Position numbers and translations under genes: made by a program
NCBI GenBank assembly: GCA_000827325.1
Contig: KN832881.1
Span: 580,616-644,615, forward strand
Direction of reading: 5' to 3'
Length of the DNA stretch: 64,000 nt
Source: Oidiodendron maius Zn
Taxonomy: Eukaryota; Ascomycota; Leotiomycetes; Myxotrichaceae
In this document: in pieces, positions 31,805-43,888 of the stretch
Position numbering within the stretch: the first letter of the stretch is position 1
Layout: every line of letters starts with the position of its first letter
The notes under the pieces: generated by a model
The model's database searches: none
What the model was told of the DNA's origin: nothing
Seen by the model: only the letters and a program-made list of their open reading frames with translations

Positions 31805-34800
31805 CTAAGCCTGTCTGCGGCGTCTTGATCTGCCAGGCGTATATAGATGATAACTGGGGCACAACTTTTTGTTCGTCTTGATATGGCCGGTCTGTCCGCA
31901 ATTTGCGCATTTCCTCGTTGTACCAGTGGGCTTCTCGATGGATTGAGCGGGGACAGAGGCAGAGCCAATGTTGCTAGGATCAATCACTGATACGCGAGGG
32001 GCCTTTGCCTTCTCACGAGCATGGCGGCGCTCCTTGTTCCTCTCCAGCCGGGCAAGTTCTTCCTTGATACTGTAACACGTTTAGCATTTGAATGTCACAG
32101 CATGACTGGGGGACATACCGTGCGGCTTCCTGTCTGTCGAATTCGGCATTGCCAGTTGGCTTTGCCTCATAGACACTAATATCAACAGTGTTAGCAATGA
32201 ATTTTAAGGATGGTTGGATCAGCGAGCTGTCTTACTTCATACTTGCAGCCTCAAGCGCGTAGCGGCGTCTCTGATATTCGCGCCAGACACGCACATCCTT
32301 GACAATTTCCGTTTGCTCCTCTGTCTCTCCAAATTTGTTGATGACAGTACGAGTAATGCGCATCGCCCTTCCACTGCGCTGCTCGCCTATGCTGAACTGA
32401 CTAGCGGAGTCATCAAAAGCAGCAGGAGTGGCCATAGAATGCGGAGTCTGAGCAACCGCAAGTCTGTCGTCCTCATCTGCCTGCTCATCCTCCAATTCAT
32501 TATTGGCATGCTCGGTTGGGTCGGAAAGATTTGCTTTCTGTTTATCCCAAATATCGCGAATCGCCTCGTTGTAAAGTGTCTGTTGCCGTTTAACATTGTA
32601 GGTATGGCCGCCATTCGCCTTTCTCTCGGCAATCATCGCGGCCTCCGAAGTTGCGGCCGGACCTTGGAGAGCACCGATATAGCCTCCTTTCATAGAGGTT
32701 TTGATAAAGCTGAACGCTAATCCGCATCCTGATGGATCTCCTGGACCATGGAGGTGAAGCATAGCCTTATCTTGAGACGCTTCAATGAAGGCTTTGGTGG
32801 TGTACCAGGGAGCAAGGCTTTGCTCGAGCGCTTTCCCTTCCGTTGCACCATCGTTATCTTCGTCATAGTCTTGAGCAGCGTAACCCGCATCTTCAAGATG
32901 ACGCGAACCCACCTGCATTGCATCAATGAGACAAACATCCTCCGGCTTGACCATCGATCGAATAGTAGCTTCGTCTGGCACCGACTCTCCCTGTTTCATT
33001 CGCCATACTTTCTCCGTCTTATCATAATTGATGAATTCTTTAAGCTTCTGTCTATTCTGCATATCCGTAGAGTCTGCTATGTGTTGCGTGATCTCTCCTA
33101 TCTTCAGATGTTGCTGCGGGTTGTGTTTGATCTTTCGGAACGCAATCATCTTCATACGGTTTTTAGCGGCATTCGTGACTTTTCGAGAGTGTGGTCCAGG
33201 GATTTCAACAGAGGGAAATTGTTGCCCTACAACAAAGAGATGGTCAATGTTGCGAATATGCCAATTTGTCCCTCCGATACCCGTACTGCTGCGAATTATC
33301 AAGAAGTCGGTGTTTTTAGACTCGTGCTTGAAAATAGGCGCTCTGTACATGGCGTTGTGAATTGCGCGTACAGTCTCCCCTGGATCAACCATCCCAAAGT
33401 TCGCAAACGGAGACTTGTCTTCAGGAAGGAGTACATTCACATCGCCGACCTTATCTTCAGGCATGGGCCTCTCTTCATCATCGGCATCCTTGCGTCGGTA
33501 ATAGTTAAGAATCCGGTTACCCATGCCGAAGTTGGACAGGACGACAGGATGCTCCTCAGAATATTCGAGCAGGGTGGCAGTAGAGTAATGATCGGCCAGA
33601 GAGAGATCTTTGCACTCCTTGAACGTTTCTTCAATCGGCAGCCCCTTAACACTCTTCTTCTTACGCATGCCTGGTTTGGCAAAGTGGATATTCTGTCCCA
33701 GGAATTTATTGAATTTAAGAGACGGTCGGTGAAAAGACCGTGCGTCACGCGTATAAAGCTTAACTCGATAATATGGCCACTGAAGCTTGAGAGCTGGTAA
33801 GCTATGCTCGACAGTAACATTCCCAAGTGTTGCTCGAATTTTGCTCTGGTGATTCTCTTTGAGAGCCTCGTAAGCTTCATCATTGGAGATGTTATACTTT
33901 GCGAAGAGTCGGGCAGATATACCGCCTTTTCCAGCTTGCTTGAAGTGTCTGCCCGTGGTTTTTTGACGTTTGGGTGCTGGATTATATTCCTGGATGTCTA
34001 GAAGTAGGTGATGATCATTGAGGTCCAATACTACTCGTTTAGCAACCTGAGCTGTAGCGGCCATAAAGTCATCCAAATCGGGAACAGCAAATCGTGGGAT
34101 GTTCAAATAATCTGGTTCTTCATACGTAATCCGCCTTCTCTTAGCAGAATGGCCTAGCACTTCTTTCTCCCATTCATCCATCGGTTCATCGTCTTCGACA
34201 GTGTCCACGATCTCCGCCTCTGGATGTGGCAGGTTGATTTTCGAATCCCAATCCTGACAAATAATCTCGAGATCGGACCAAGTTACTCCGCCTATCCTCT
34301 CATTTGGATCTGGGAGCGAGTAGTCAAAGATGTACTCTTCGCCTTCCTCTTCGGACTCGTCTTCCTCTATAGTCACTATTCCCTTTGTATCTGTCTCCAA
34401 CAAGTGCTTCTTCTTGTCCAAGTATGACGAAGATGTTGATCGGAAAGACTTTTCTTGGTCAGGGGCAAGATCAAGGCTAACTTTCGTGGGAACGAGAGGT
34501 TTTGGCGCTTTGGGAGGCTCCTTCGGAACGAAGTGTGCCAGCTTTGGGGGTAGTAGAGTGTTCCAGTTCAGGATAGTCCCTTTCTGAAAGTTTGGCCACA
34601 TCCGCTTAACCAGCTCCTCCTTCGTCTCTGCGACTTCGGGAATATTAGGATCTTGATTCGCATCGTTATAGTATCCAGGGAAGTTCTGCCGGCGCTCGTA
34701 CTCGAGGTCAAACTCAGGCTCCGTAGGTGGTAATGTTAGTCCGCCACTGGTGCGTAGCGGTTGTATTTGAAGGCCATCGTGACCGTCGGCTTCGTCCTCG

Positions 34801-35099
34801 CCGAAGAGGTCATCCAGCTCATTACTCGTTCCCCCATCATCCGTCAATGCCGGCACATCAAGCCTATTATTGCCCGAAGCTTCTTCCTCCTCTGGCAGAT
34901 CATCGTCACTTATATCCTCATAATCCTCCGCATCGTCGGCCTTCTCGCCAATCTCCAAGGGACGGGAAAAGTTAAATTGCTCCTCTTGGCCAGGTTGGGC
35001 ATTCAGCACAGATCCGAGAGTAGCCTCGTCAGCTTCCTCTTGACGTTTCCAGTCAAGTTCGGTAAAAGAGGTAAAGTCAGATGACTCGGCCAGAGCCAT
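31805..35099 (-). CDS. TAF1: TFIID subunit 1 (TAF1)
   Basis: Three exons, 32236-35099, 32119-32175 and 31805-32069 (introns 60 and 49 nt), 1061 residues, a normal length for fungal TAF1. The first third is acidic (TAND-like and linker). The central DUF3591 core is recognised from PRFAVPDLDDFMAAT, LKLQWPYYRVKLYTRDAR, FHRPSLKF, DKSPFANFGMVDPGE, FLIIRSSTGIGGTNWHIR, VGQQFPSVEIPGPHSRK and ALQGPAATSEAAM. The C-terminus has a CCHC zinc knuckle (CANCGQTGHIKTNKKLC). No bromodomains are present, as in yeast, where they are in Bdf1. TAF1 scaffolds TFIID, binds TBP and helps recognise core promoters in the nucleus. The frame is intact. Confidence 0.95.
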
Positions 35100-35811
35100 G
35101 CTTGCTGTTACTAGCCCTGCCTGGAGCAGGCGTGGGTTCTGGATGGACGCTCAAACATCGGTGTTCAATGCGCCAAGCGGCTTGAGAAGAGTAGATTTGC
35201 AGCCACCAGGGTCTCTTATGAGAAACAAGAGCTGAGGAGTTCTCAAAGAGATGCGCAAGACGTTGAAGAGAATGGATGAGGCGGAGGGAGAGATTGGGGT
35301 TGTGAGGTGAAGGAAAGATCAATGCGGCGACGCGATACAATAGCTCTATTGGCTGTCAATTTCACGTCGACCGACAGAACACAGTGACGCAGTTCTGCGG
35401 GGCTGGGTCACGTGGTAACAAGATCCACATTCCAGGTTGGAATGTTGACCCCTCAGACGCTTATTGTCCAATAGATACGCAATAGAAACTACATGGCCAT
35501 AAGCAAAGATCAAAATGAAGGTCGGAATGTACAAAGGTAACTATTTCTGAGCTTGGATTGTTTAAACCATCGGGCCCTTTACAGTGCTTCTATTCACATA
35601 TACCATAGATCGGACTTCCACTCATCCGTAACACCAGCCAAGGATAATCCCACTCTTGACCACTGTCTCCTCAATAGCAGTAGAGTTCAGTAACTCTCAT
35701 CTATTCATTCAAGTGAAACTTAAATTCGCATCTTGTCATTGAAGATCAGACGGCCAGTTACAACCTCTCACTCTTGAGCTTTCACTCTGCCGCTTCTGCA
35801 GCTAGCCAATC
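35100..35811. other. Divergent promoter region, 712 bp
   Basis: Lies between TAF1 and the D-serine dehydratase gene. No gene recognised. Confidence 0.5.
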
Positions 35812-37415
35812 ATGGATGCAGCCTCATTGTACCCTCTTCCAACCAAGGAGGAACTGGTCAAAAAATTTGTTGGAAGGTCAATTGAAGATGTGCCCACACC
35901 TGCAGTGATACTAGATCTCGGCAAAGTCAAAAGCAACTGCAGCCACATGTTAGAGGCGTGCGATGCTCTGGGATTTGGATGGAGAGCCCATATTAAAACA
36001 CATAAAGTGGGTTCAGAGCCGCTCCTATAACTATTCGCATGCGATTTATGAGTCCCCTTTCTTGTTTTTCCAAACACGCCAATAGACTCTAGACGCAACT
36101 CATCACATTTGAACATACCCTTCCATTAAATATCACTAACTCATTAGACCCTTGAACTTACTCGGCTGCAAGTCGGATCCGGATCTGGTCCCGTGAACAT
36201 AATCGCATCCACCATCATCGAGGCAGAGTTTGTCCTTCCTCTCCTCCTTGAATACAAGTCCCAAGGCCGTGTCGTTAACGTATGTCTCGTACTGACATAC
36301 TCCTCTCCATCTAACCTTTCCAGGTTCTGTATTCCTTTCCTATAACGCCGTCTGCTGTGCCCCGTCTTGCACAAATTTCTAGGTCACTTGGGCCTCTTGG
36401 CCTCTCGTTAATGGTCGATCATGTTTCGCAACTACCATCCATCTCTGCCCTTTTTGAACAGTCTAATGTCCCCCCTTCCGTCTTTCTCAAAATCGACATG
36501 GGTGGCCACCGTGCTGGCGTGGAGCCTCTTTCAGCGTCCTGCAAAGACCTAATCATTTCTATCCTCGCATTGTCTGCTTCCTCAATCCCTGTCTGCCACT
36601 TTTTAGGTGTCTACTCTCATGCCGGACATTCCTACGCGAGTAACTCGAGCGCTACCGCTATGGACTTTCTGCGTCAGGAGCTTGATGCTCTGGCTGTAAC
36701 TGCAGAGGCCATTCAGTCTGCAGCTACTTCACCACTAGTCTCTCCATTAGTTGTGTCGGTCGGGGCAACCCCGACTGCGACTAGTATGCGAAATCTGCTA
36801 TTGAAAGATACCGACGTTCCTGAGGCGGAGGCGAAAGCGGCAGGTACATTGCGGGCTACACTCGCCAAGATCATCCAAATGGGATGCAAGGTCGAGGTGC
36901 ACGCCGGTGTGTACCCCACTCTGGATATTCAGCAACTTGCTACTCATGCCCTTCCTATGGAAGGACCTAATGCGATGCTAACATGGAATAACCTGGCACT
37001 GACAGTAGTTGCTGAAGTAGCATCTCTGTATCCTGGACGAGGCAAGGATGCCACTCCTGAAGCCTTGATCGGCGCAGGATGTTTTGCATTAGGCCGTGAG
37101 CCCTGTAAGGCATATAGTGGCTGGGGGATGCTAACACCTTGGAACAGACCTGGAGTGGCAATGCCAAATTCCGGTGCTGAGGATTTTAAAGGGTGGACTG
37201 TTGGCCGTATTTCTCAAGAACACGGAATTCTCACATTTAATGGCACTCTTGGAGGTGCTGACGAAAAGTTAGAAGTTGGGCAGAAAGTAAGAATCTGGCC
37301 GAATCATGCCTGCATCACAAGCGGAAGCTACGCATTTTACTTAGTAGTTGATGGTGGGAGGGTGGGGAAGGAGGATGAGATCATCGATGTTTGGGTGAAG
37401 TGCAGAGGATGGTAG
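35812..37415 (+). CDS. DSD1: D-serine dehydratase, PLP and zinc dependent (DSD1 type)
   Basis: Three exons, 35812-36006, 36148-36279 and 36324-37415 (introns 141 and 44 nt), 472 residues. The N-terminal alanine-racemase-like barrel shows DVPTPAVILDLGKVKSNC and WRAHIKTHK, whose first Lys (about residue 62) is the expected PLP lysine. Further on are FLKIDMGGHRAGVEP, GVYSHAGHSYA, VSVGATPTA and EVHAGVYPTLD. The C-terminal beta domain has WPNHACITSG, whose His and Cys match the zinc ligands of eukaryotic D-serine dehydratase. The enzyme converts D-serine to pyruvate and ammonia. D-threonine aldolase is a related alternative, but the overall pattern is closer to yeast Dsd1. Convergent with ARP4. 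Intact. Confidence 0.88.
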
Positions 37416-37637
37416 AGAATATCCGGGGCTCGATGTTGAAAAAGTACAGGCTTGCAGGTGGCATAAAAGTTCTAGGGTACACTTTACCTATAGTTCTAGC
37501 TAGGTGCTCTACACTAGAAAAGAGGTATATCCATGACACCATACGCCAACCATTCCTTCTTCAAATGACGAAGCTTTTCCCAATGTGCGCACCACTCTTA
37601 CACTTTTATTTAGGCAAGAAACGAAAGCAAAGAAGAA

Positions 37638-39102
37638 TCATTTACACCTCTTTTCAACAATGGATGCACCAAACTCATCGTACTCTTTCTTCGAAATCCA
37701 CATCTGGTGGAAAGTACCCAAGCTTCCCAAAATGCTTCCTCCAATCCAACTGCCAAATCTCCTCTCTGCAGTTAGGCCGGGAGCATGAATCTTGACCCTT
37801 GCCCCAGGGAACATGGCAGAAACCTCGTTATGCAGCCGGTCATTAAAGCCATTCAACAAGCTCGAGCCGCCAGCGACGACGATATTCTGCAGCAACGTAG
37901 GGCGAAGATCCACATCCACAGCGTTGATGGATGTGCGCAGCATGTCCGGGATTGTCTGAGACTTCTGGATGGGTGGATCGGCCGAGTTCAGAGATGGGAG
38001 AGCAGCAGAGGCATCGAACAGGCCCTCGGAGGCAGAGAAGCGCTCAACGCCCCACATCCGATTGGCTCCGTCTGGGAACTCAAAAACGCGGCCGGGTTGC
38101 GATCGTATGTAGTCTGCATTTGTAGTGCCACTTTGGTTTGTCGCATTCAACTTTCCTGGCCCCCCCCACACCTGCACCACGCTCTCTTTGAACTCCGTAA
38201 GTACACGCTCTTCTTCCAAGGCACGGAACGACTCGCTGGGCTCAGTGTCAAATTTGCGATAGACCGCTTGCGATGGTGCCCCGGCGTCAACTTGGGTTTT
38301 AGAGGCGATAGTGTAGTGAGGGGAGAGGTCGACCTTCGGCTCAACTGTGGAGAAAAGCGAACGCAGCTGTGATGAGACCCAGTTGCCTGCCAAAGGAGAT
38401 CGTTGAATGGACTTTTTGAGAATCAGGCCATCATGCACACACATTACTGATGCAGTAGACGCGCCCACATCAACGATGAGTGCAGTTGCCTTCCCAGACC
38501 CGAATGCTGCGAGAACACTGTTACGTGCTAACCAGAATGCGGGGCAACCCCAGGATTCCATCGCGATCTCAATACTCTTTTCTCGATTCTTTGCGCTGTT
38601 CCATGCAGTCTCCGTCAAAAGAAGGGGGTGTTCTTCCAGTGCTTTCTCATTCTCATCCACTGCCTCCACCAATATGTCTTTGGTATCGTCATTCAAGCCA
38701 TTGGTTCTCGGATCTGCCTGCTTGAAAGTAGTAAGTCGGGATGTGATAGCATATTCCCATAGCCGCGTCGATGTGTCCCAATCCTCTACGAGACCTTCTT
38801 TGGACATCGGATTACGAATCTCAAGATTGGCGAGGGGGTTATGGATAAAGTCGTCACCGAAGACAACCTTCTCGCCTTGTACGCCATAGAATGAGTTGAC
38901 AAACGATTTAGGAAGGTCTTCTCCTGCAAATCCAGCGCGTATGCTTGAGTAGCCAGGGTCAAGAACGATCGCAGATACTTCATCTATGAAGGAGAATAAT
39001 AGATCAGGATGATATTCCAGGTGGTTGGGGATTAAACATCTTACCGCCGCCGTAGACATCTGTAGGTTGCATTGAAGAGGTCATTGGTTGTTGGGACGCC
39101 AT
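37638..39102 (-). CDS. ARP4: Actin-related protein 4 (Arp4), chromatin remodelling subunit
   Basis: Two exons, 39045-39102 and 37638-38983 (61-nt intron), 467 residues. The start MASQQPMTSSMQPTDVYGG precedes the actin fold: DEVSAIVLDPGYSSIRAGFAG, then PLLLTETAWNSAKNREK, ALIVDVGASTASVMCVHDG, LLQNIVVAGGSSLLNGF and RRFGSWIGGSILGSLGTFHQ with MWISKKEYDEFGASIVEKRC. The phosphate loops are those of an actin relative, and a nuclear Arp4/BAF53-type insert region is present in the middle (WGGPGKLNAT). Arp4 is shared by the NuA4, SWR1 and INO80 complexes and is usually essential. I distinguish it from cytoskeletal actin (about 375 residues) by length and the insert. Intact. Confidence 0.92.
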
Positions 39103-39959
39103 AGTTACGCCTAAGATCTTGAGAGATCTTGATGCGCGGTCAACAGTGGTTCCGTAGGTGCTGCTGGAGAGATGTTGTCGCGGTTTGGGGCTCAAGTTTG
39201 ATCTCTAAACGCGGTCGTCAAGAATCGACAACGATACGGCAGACGCTAAAACCCAGTGATGCACGCGGACTTCATATGGTTTCATTTCATCTACCGCCAC
39301 TTTATAAAAGTCGGCGCCTCTCTTGAATCTCTCTTATAGTGCAGTATTTATTCTCCAATATTCGATTTCAGCGATTTTCTTATCGCCATGGAATGCAGAC
39401 GTTATTAAAGAAAACTAGTCTTCGAGCCAACAGAATCTGGGTTACTAGGAGTAAGTGGTTTACTGCACAGCTCGTTTTCGGATCCTAGTAATATGCTTTT
39501 ATTCACGCAACTACTGTTCCTTCATGTTACTGCTAACCGCAGATTTCTTGCATCTGCCGAATGAATTTATTTGAGTCTACAGGTCGGGTAGATGTCCACT
39601 TGAGCTCAGGCGGGAAACTAACGCGAGAGCTCAAGTGGACGTCCACCCGACCTGCCACCCTCTGATTTGCGGCACGCGTAAGATTCCACAAACTGGTTAC
39701 GAACATCATGAGAAGTATTCCCTTGATACGGCCACCAAACTTCATCTTTCTTGAGTATCCTGCTGTGGATATAGCCATGTGAACTGAAATACCACTCAAT
39801 TAAGTGATCGACAGTTAAAGGTGTGCAACCGTGCAATGCGGAAACGCGCTTCCTGTGAGAACCACCAACAGCTCTAGAGAAGAGAGACATTTGAATATTG
39901 CAAGCCTGAAAATGCTGGACGGGCTTCGATCCGTCCAATACGAAGGGGCAAAATGATTG
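39103..39959. other. Intergenic, 857 bp
   Basis: Contains the 75-bp fold-back (39580-39654). A minus-strand open frame at 39618-39938 has no domain I can name and begins inside the fold-back arm, so it is not called. Confidence 0.5.
39580..39654. repeat. 75-bp fold-back (28-bp inverted arms)
   Basis: Arms 39580-39607 and 39627-39654 are inverted copies with 26 of 28 matches, separated by 19 bp. The outer end starts CAGGTCGGG right after TA, and the right arm contains the palindrome GTGGACGTCCAC. It could be a miniature fold-back element, the closely spaced ends of a deleted TIR element, or a strong hairpin. Confidence 0.75.
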
Positions 39960-41053
39960 AAACCATCCAATCGCCTCTCAGAAGTTCCTTGTGAAATTCT
40001 TAACCTGTATAACAGGTTTGAGATTCTGGATCTCTCCAATGCCTTTTGCCAGTCCCCCTCTTGCCAGTCCCTTGACGACATCATCCGGCTTCACAAGCTC
40101 AAAATTTCGTTCTTCTCGGCTTGTAACTTCGCTACCTTTCCGGCCCAACAGGTACAATGCCGTTCCCTCGAAATGATTGCTTTCAAAAACAACCGAATGG
40201 GAATCATTCCAACCGACTCCTTTCCTCGGAAATCATATTGGTTAATTTTGATAAGAAATCTTTGCTGCCTACCCGTTAGAATTGGGCAATGCTGTCATAT
40301 ACAGAAGTGCTTGTTGGCTGGAAATCGTCTCACTTCTCTCCTAGATGAGATGCAACATTGTCGAAAGTTGGGTTTTCTCCGATTATCATATAACAAACTT
40401 ACCTCGCTTCCACCCGGCTATTTGAGCTTCCTGCGATGTCCTTCCTCACCTTTGCGCGGGAAATCCGTGTGCCTCAGCCCTTGCAGGAAACCTCATACTG
40501 GACTCTGTCACCTGGTTATCTCTTTCTGTACAGGATCCATTAGGCGAAGGAGCATTAGGTATCATCTCCAAAGGGGTTTATAATAGCTCGAATGACAAGA
40601 AAGAAGTTGCAATCCAGCTCTTCAAGTGAATCATTCCGCCCAGATACAGTGTTCTCCGTCTCGCAGTGCAAAAAGATCTTGCTTGGTATTGCATGCATCT
40701 CAGGGCACCTTCACGCTCACAAAATCACACACGGCGATCTCTACGCCCATAATATCTTGATTGGTACATTAGGTTGCGCCTTTCCCAGATATTTCGGTGC
40801 AGCGACAATCTGTGGGACCCAGCTTGTGAAGAAGCAAGCATTCGAGAGGACAGAAGTACTCGCATTTAATTATCTGGCCGAAGATCTCTTGAGTTTGGTC
40901 GGGAGGCAAGTAGATGATGAAGGAGAGTTTTTCGAAGAGAAAGATGTATCAGTTATCGAGGAACTGAATTTGCTGCATTATAAGTGCTCGAATCCAGGTG
41001 TACAGGAGCGACCGGTGTTTGTAGAAATTCGGGAGGTATTGGAAGGACTATGA
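39960..41053 (+). pseudogene. Broken LRR-protein-kinase gene of bacterial type
   Basis: The first half translates to leucine-rich repeats (LSEVPCEILNLYNRFEILDL, LIRNLCCLPVRIGQC, LLAGNRLTSLLDEMQHC, LRLSYNKLTSLPPGYLSF). These parallel the LRR part of the kinase family found in Pseudomonas and some fungi. A glycine-loop piece follows (DPLGEGALGIISKG, VAIQLFK), then a catalytic segment HLHAHKITHGDLYAHNIL, which is that family's form of the HRD loop. The gene is dead. There is no ATG (a TGA precedes 39957), the frame changes around 40440-40460, and TGA follows VAIQLFK at about 40625. About 60 residues of the N-lobe seem missing there, and the DFG motif reads YFG. A transfer from bacteria is plausible because of the family's distribution, but older shared ancestry is not excluded. 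Confidence 0.75.
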
Positions 41054-41609
41054 TAGAGGAATTAGCTCTCCAGAAGATAGATGATAGTAGAGTATACAGC
41101 TAGAAGTTTTAGACCTTTAGAAAGAGAAGAATTAGAGCTACACATTAGCGTGAGACTGACTGAAGCCAACTCCCGTGCTCTTCTTGGCATTTATCTCCTC
41201 GGCTTACCCAAGACCCTTCTCATACGCAACTGACCTTCCTTTCCTGCCTCAATGCCACACCAAAGCAGTCATGCAAGGCTTCGGGAAGGATTCCGACGTG
41301 CAACAAAGTCTTGGCACCTCGATATCGAGATCAGACTTCCTAGACGGGAAGTCACAGCAAATAGTTTTGTTGCACATCGCAGGTGGTGCCGATGGCTTGC
41401 ATGAGAATTGGTTTTATATTGGGGCATCTTGTGTCTAGAACAGGTCGTTCAGGAGGAAACGGTGTTTAGGATATTTATTTTGACTTATCTACTCAAGGAC
41501 AAACACATATCAAACCCATCCTGTCTCATCTCATGCCATTCATTATCCCACAGCCCGATTTCCTGCCGCCTGTCGCCTTCCCACAGCGTCGCCGAACATA
41601 CTCTGTATC
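41054..41609. other. Intergenic, 556 bp
   Basis: 3' flanks of the LRR-kinase remnant and of the RNase gene. Nothing recognised. Confidence 0.5.
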
Positions 41610-42068
41610 TCACGAATCTGTGCACTCCCCGAAGTCATTTCCGCTCTGTCCGTCGTGAGTGATCACAGCGCAGTACTGAGCACTGCTGTCATCGCTGCTA
41701 ATCGACCCAATAACCACACGATCAGCTCCCGGGCTGCTGCCACTGTATGTCCCGCTCGTCAAGATAGGGAACTCTAGATAGGGTGCAGAGCAGCTGAATG
41801 AGAAACCCTCATAGTCGTGGTACACGTGAGGGTAGCTGTCGGAGCCGACGGTCTGGCCCTCGGCATAGTAGTTCAGAGCAGCGGTGGCGGCATCATCAAT
41901 GTTTTGCTGGCTGTAGACAGTTCCTATACACAGTATTAGAGAAATAATTAGCGAACTAGGCGAAGAGGAGGCGGGATGCATACCGTCACAATCAGAGCTG
42001 TTAGGCTCGGAAGAGATCTGGGCCATGGCAAAGCTCGTGAAAATCGCCAGGGTGGTGATGAACTTCAT
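41610..42068 (-). CDS. Secreted guanyl-specific ribonuclease (RNase T1/F1 family)
   Basis: Two exons, 41984-42068 and 41610-41923 (60-nt intron), 132 residues. The ATG at 42068 opens a signal peptide (MKFITTLAIFTSFAMAQ). The mature protein shows the fungal RNase T1/F1/N1 pattern: SYPHVYHDYEGFSFSC, YLEFPILTSGTYSG, SPGADRVVIGS and AVITHDGQSGNDFGEC. The active-site His (in YPH), Glu (in LEFP), Arg (in ADRV) and His (in ITHDG) are all present, and cysteines are in positions suited to the family's disulfides. It would cleave single-stranded RNA after G outside the cell, for nutrition or in competition with other organisms. Length and motifs are complete. Confidence 0.92.
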   Translation of the reverse strand: MKFITTLAIFTSFAMAQISSEPNSSDCDGMHPASSSPSSLIISLILCIGTVYSQQNIDDAATAALNYYAEGQTVGSDSYPHVYHDYEGFSFSCSAPYLEFPILTSGTYSGSSPGADRVVIGSISSDDSSAQYCAVITHDGQSGNDFGECTDS

Positions 42069-43888
42069 GATGATGAATTGATATCCAAGATGAGGGAAGG
42101 CGAAATGCAAGGTGGACAAGTTTGAAGAGCAACTAAGGCTTCACAGGAGAACCGAAAACGGTAAGAAAAGACGGACGAGAGCATACTTATACTCCCCTCT
42201 ACTAGGACCAACTCACTCGAAGTCGGCGAAACCTCAAAATCCGTTGATCGACAAGAACAGGAAAGGACAAGATTAAAGGCTCTTTGTCCCGCTCAAAGAT
42301 TTCCCCAAGGTTCCAATCCGACCCTAGAACATCATCACTGCAGCGTCGATACGCCCAGGCGGACAGCTTCTCGAATCCTACGGATGCAAATAACCCTTTG
42401 CGCCCCTGAATATCGATCAATCATCTATTGCACGTGCTGCAAATCCCTTTCACTGCCAGCTTAGCACAAAGGCAGTTTCCAGTCAGGAGTAGCATCGGGA
42501 GTTTAGCTGCCGGCTCAGGGAAAGCTTGTTTTTCTTGACGCCATTCCGAGCTGCCCGAAAGGTTCCAGGATCCGCTGGTTGAGGCTGGATTAGGAATGCC
42601 GCTACGTTGGGAATAATATGATCTGCAACGGCGGAATGAGACACTGCTCGTGTGTCGGTGATCATGGGCCATTGGAGGGATGGGTTACGCCGTGCTTATT
42701 GGCGTGTCATGAAGTGGATTCTTATATAAATATGGTGTCGTTGACCTGAGCTGAGCGATAAACGAGCTCAGCTGAGGTTAGGTCACCAAGCACAGCAACA
42801 TTTGTCGTCCTTCCTAGCTGAAACAATTCCTGACGGGCACACATCCGATATAATGCGTGTATAACACCTTTTGATCTTTTATTCTCCCGCTCTAGTTCCC
42901 TTTCAAATATATCCCAACTTGGATTGAGATATTCTACATCCGAGTTACTGACTTAGGGGTTGAGGTCGAACATGACAGTTAAAATGCAACGCCAATGCAA
43001 GCCCGAGCTATGATCATTAAAATAAGATAATCGTAATCAAAATAACACTAGAAACCCTTCAGACAGTAGTGCCTTGCTCCCAAAACATTCAAATTATATT
43101 AAGCATTGTGTCTGAGTTCACCCACTGATTTAGAATGGCTATTCGACACATTGTTGGAGAGTTTGAATCTTGGGTCGACGCTGGGTTTCATACCCTCGCT
43201 CGTAGGAGGCAAAATCAGATCTACTCCAAATCTTCGGTTATCAAGACCAGGGAAAGCAGTGCTGAAATGATTTGGATACATTATTAAATCACATTTAGCG
43301 CACTACTCGCTCTAGACGAGGTTTTAATATCACACATCTCTCCCACTGCCACTGCCGCTCCGACCTCTCCTCCCTCCCGTCCTATTCTTTCTTATCACCT
43401 ACTCCGCTCTCACTCAAACAAAACACATCTTTGCCCAACAACTATCAGCCCAAGCCACAGCTGCCTCTCGGAGTCATAAAACCAATCAAGCACTACATTC
43501 AGAATAGAGAAAGGCAGGCGGGACGAGATCGCTAGCAATATTGGTGGTGTGGTATCTTAATAAACGAGAAAAGAAGAAGACAACGGAAACGAATACGACG
43601 TTGCAGTGCACCCCTTTCCAGCCTGAAAACCCCCAAGGTGGGTAGGCAGAGCGACCATACGTAGGTTCGGGTCAGGGCCAGGTTGAGGCTGTTCAGAGAA
43701 GGAACAGAAATGGAAACTAGAACCCAATTGCTAGGGCAAATCTTTTGTGGTATGAGAATTATTTTAAGCGGACGTTTCCTGAACGATCGTGTGGAAGCCA
43801 GGAGGCATGGTATGACCGTTTTTATGATTTTGGATAGCGGGAGTGTGACATATACCTCCCAGTGCAAAGGTCCCATTTGCATTAATAT
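42069..43888. other. Intergenic, 1.8 kb
   Basis: Promoter of the RNase gene on the left; a CT-rich tract at about 43330-43480; then the 3' flank of the Msb1/Mug8 gene. The pyrimidine tract resembles fungal leader or promoter DNA, but no convincing open frame follows it. Confidence 0.45.

Noticed and set aside
39618-39938. 106-codon minus-strand open frame
   Set aside because: Starts or ends within the fold-back arm, has no recognisable domain and no homologous pattern known to me.
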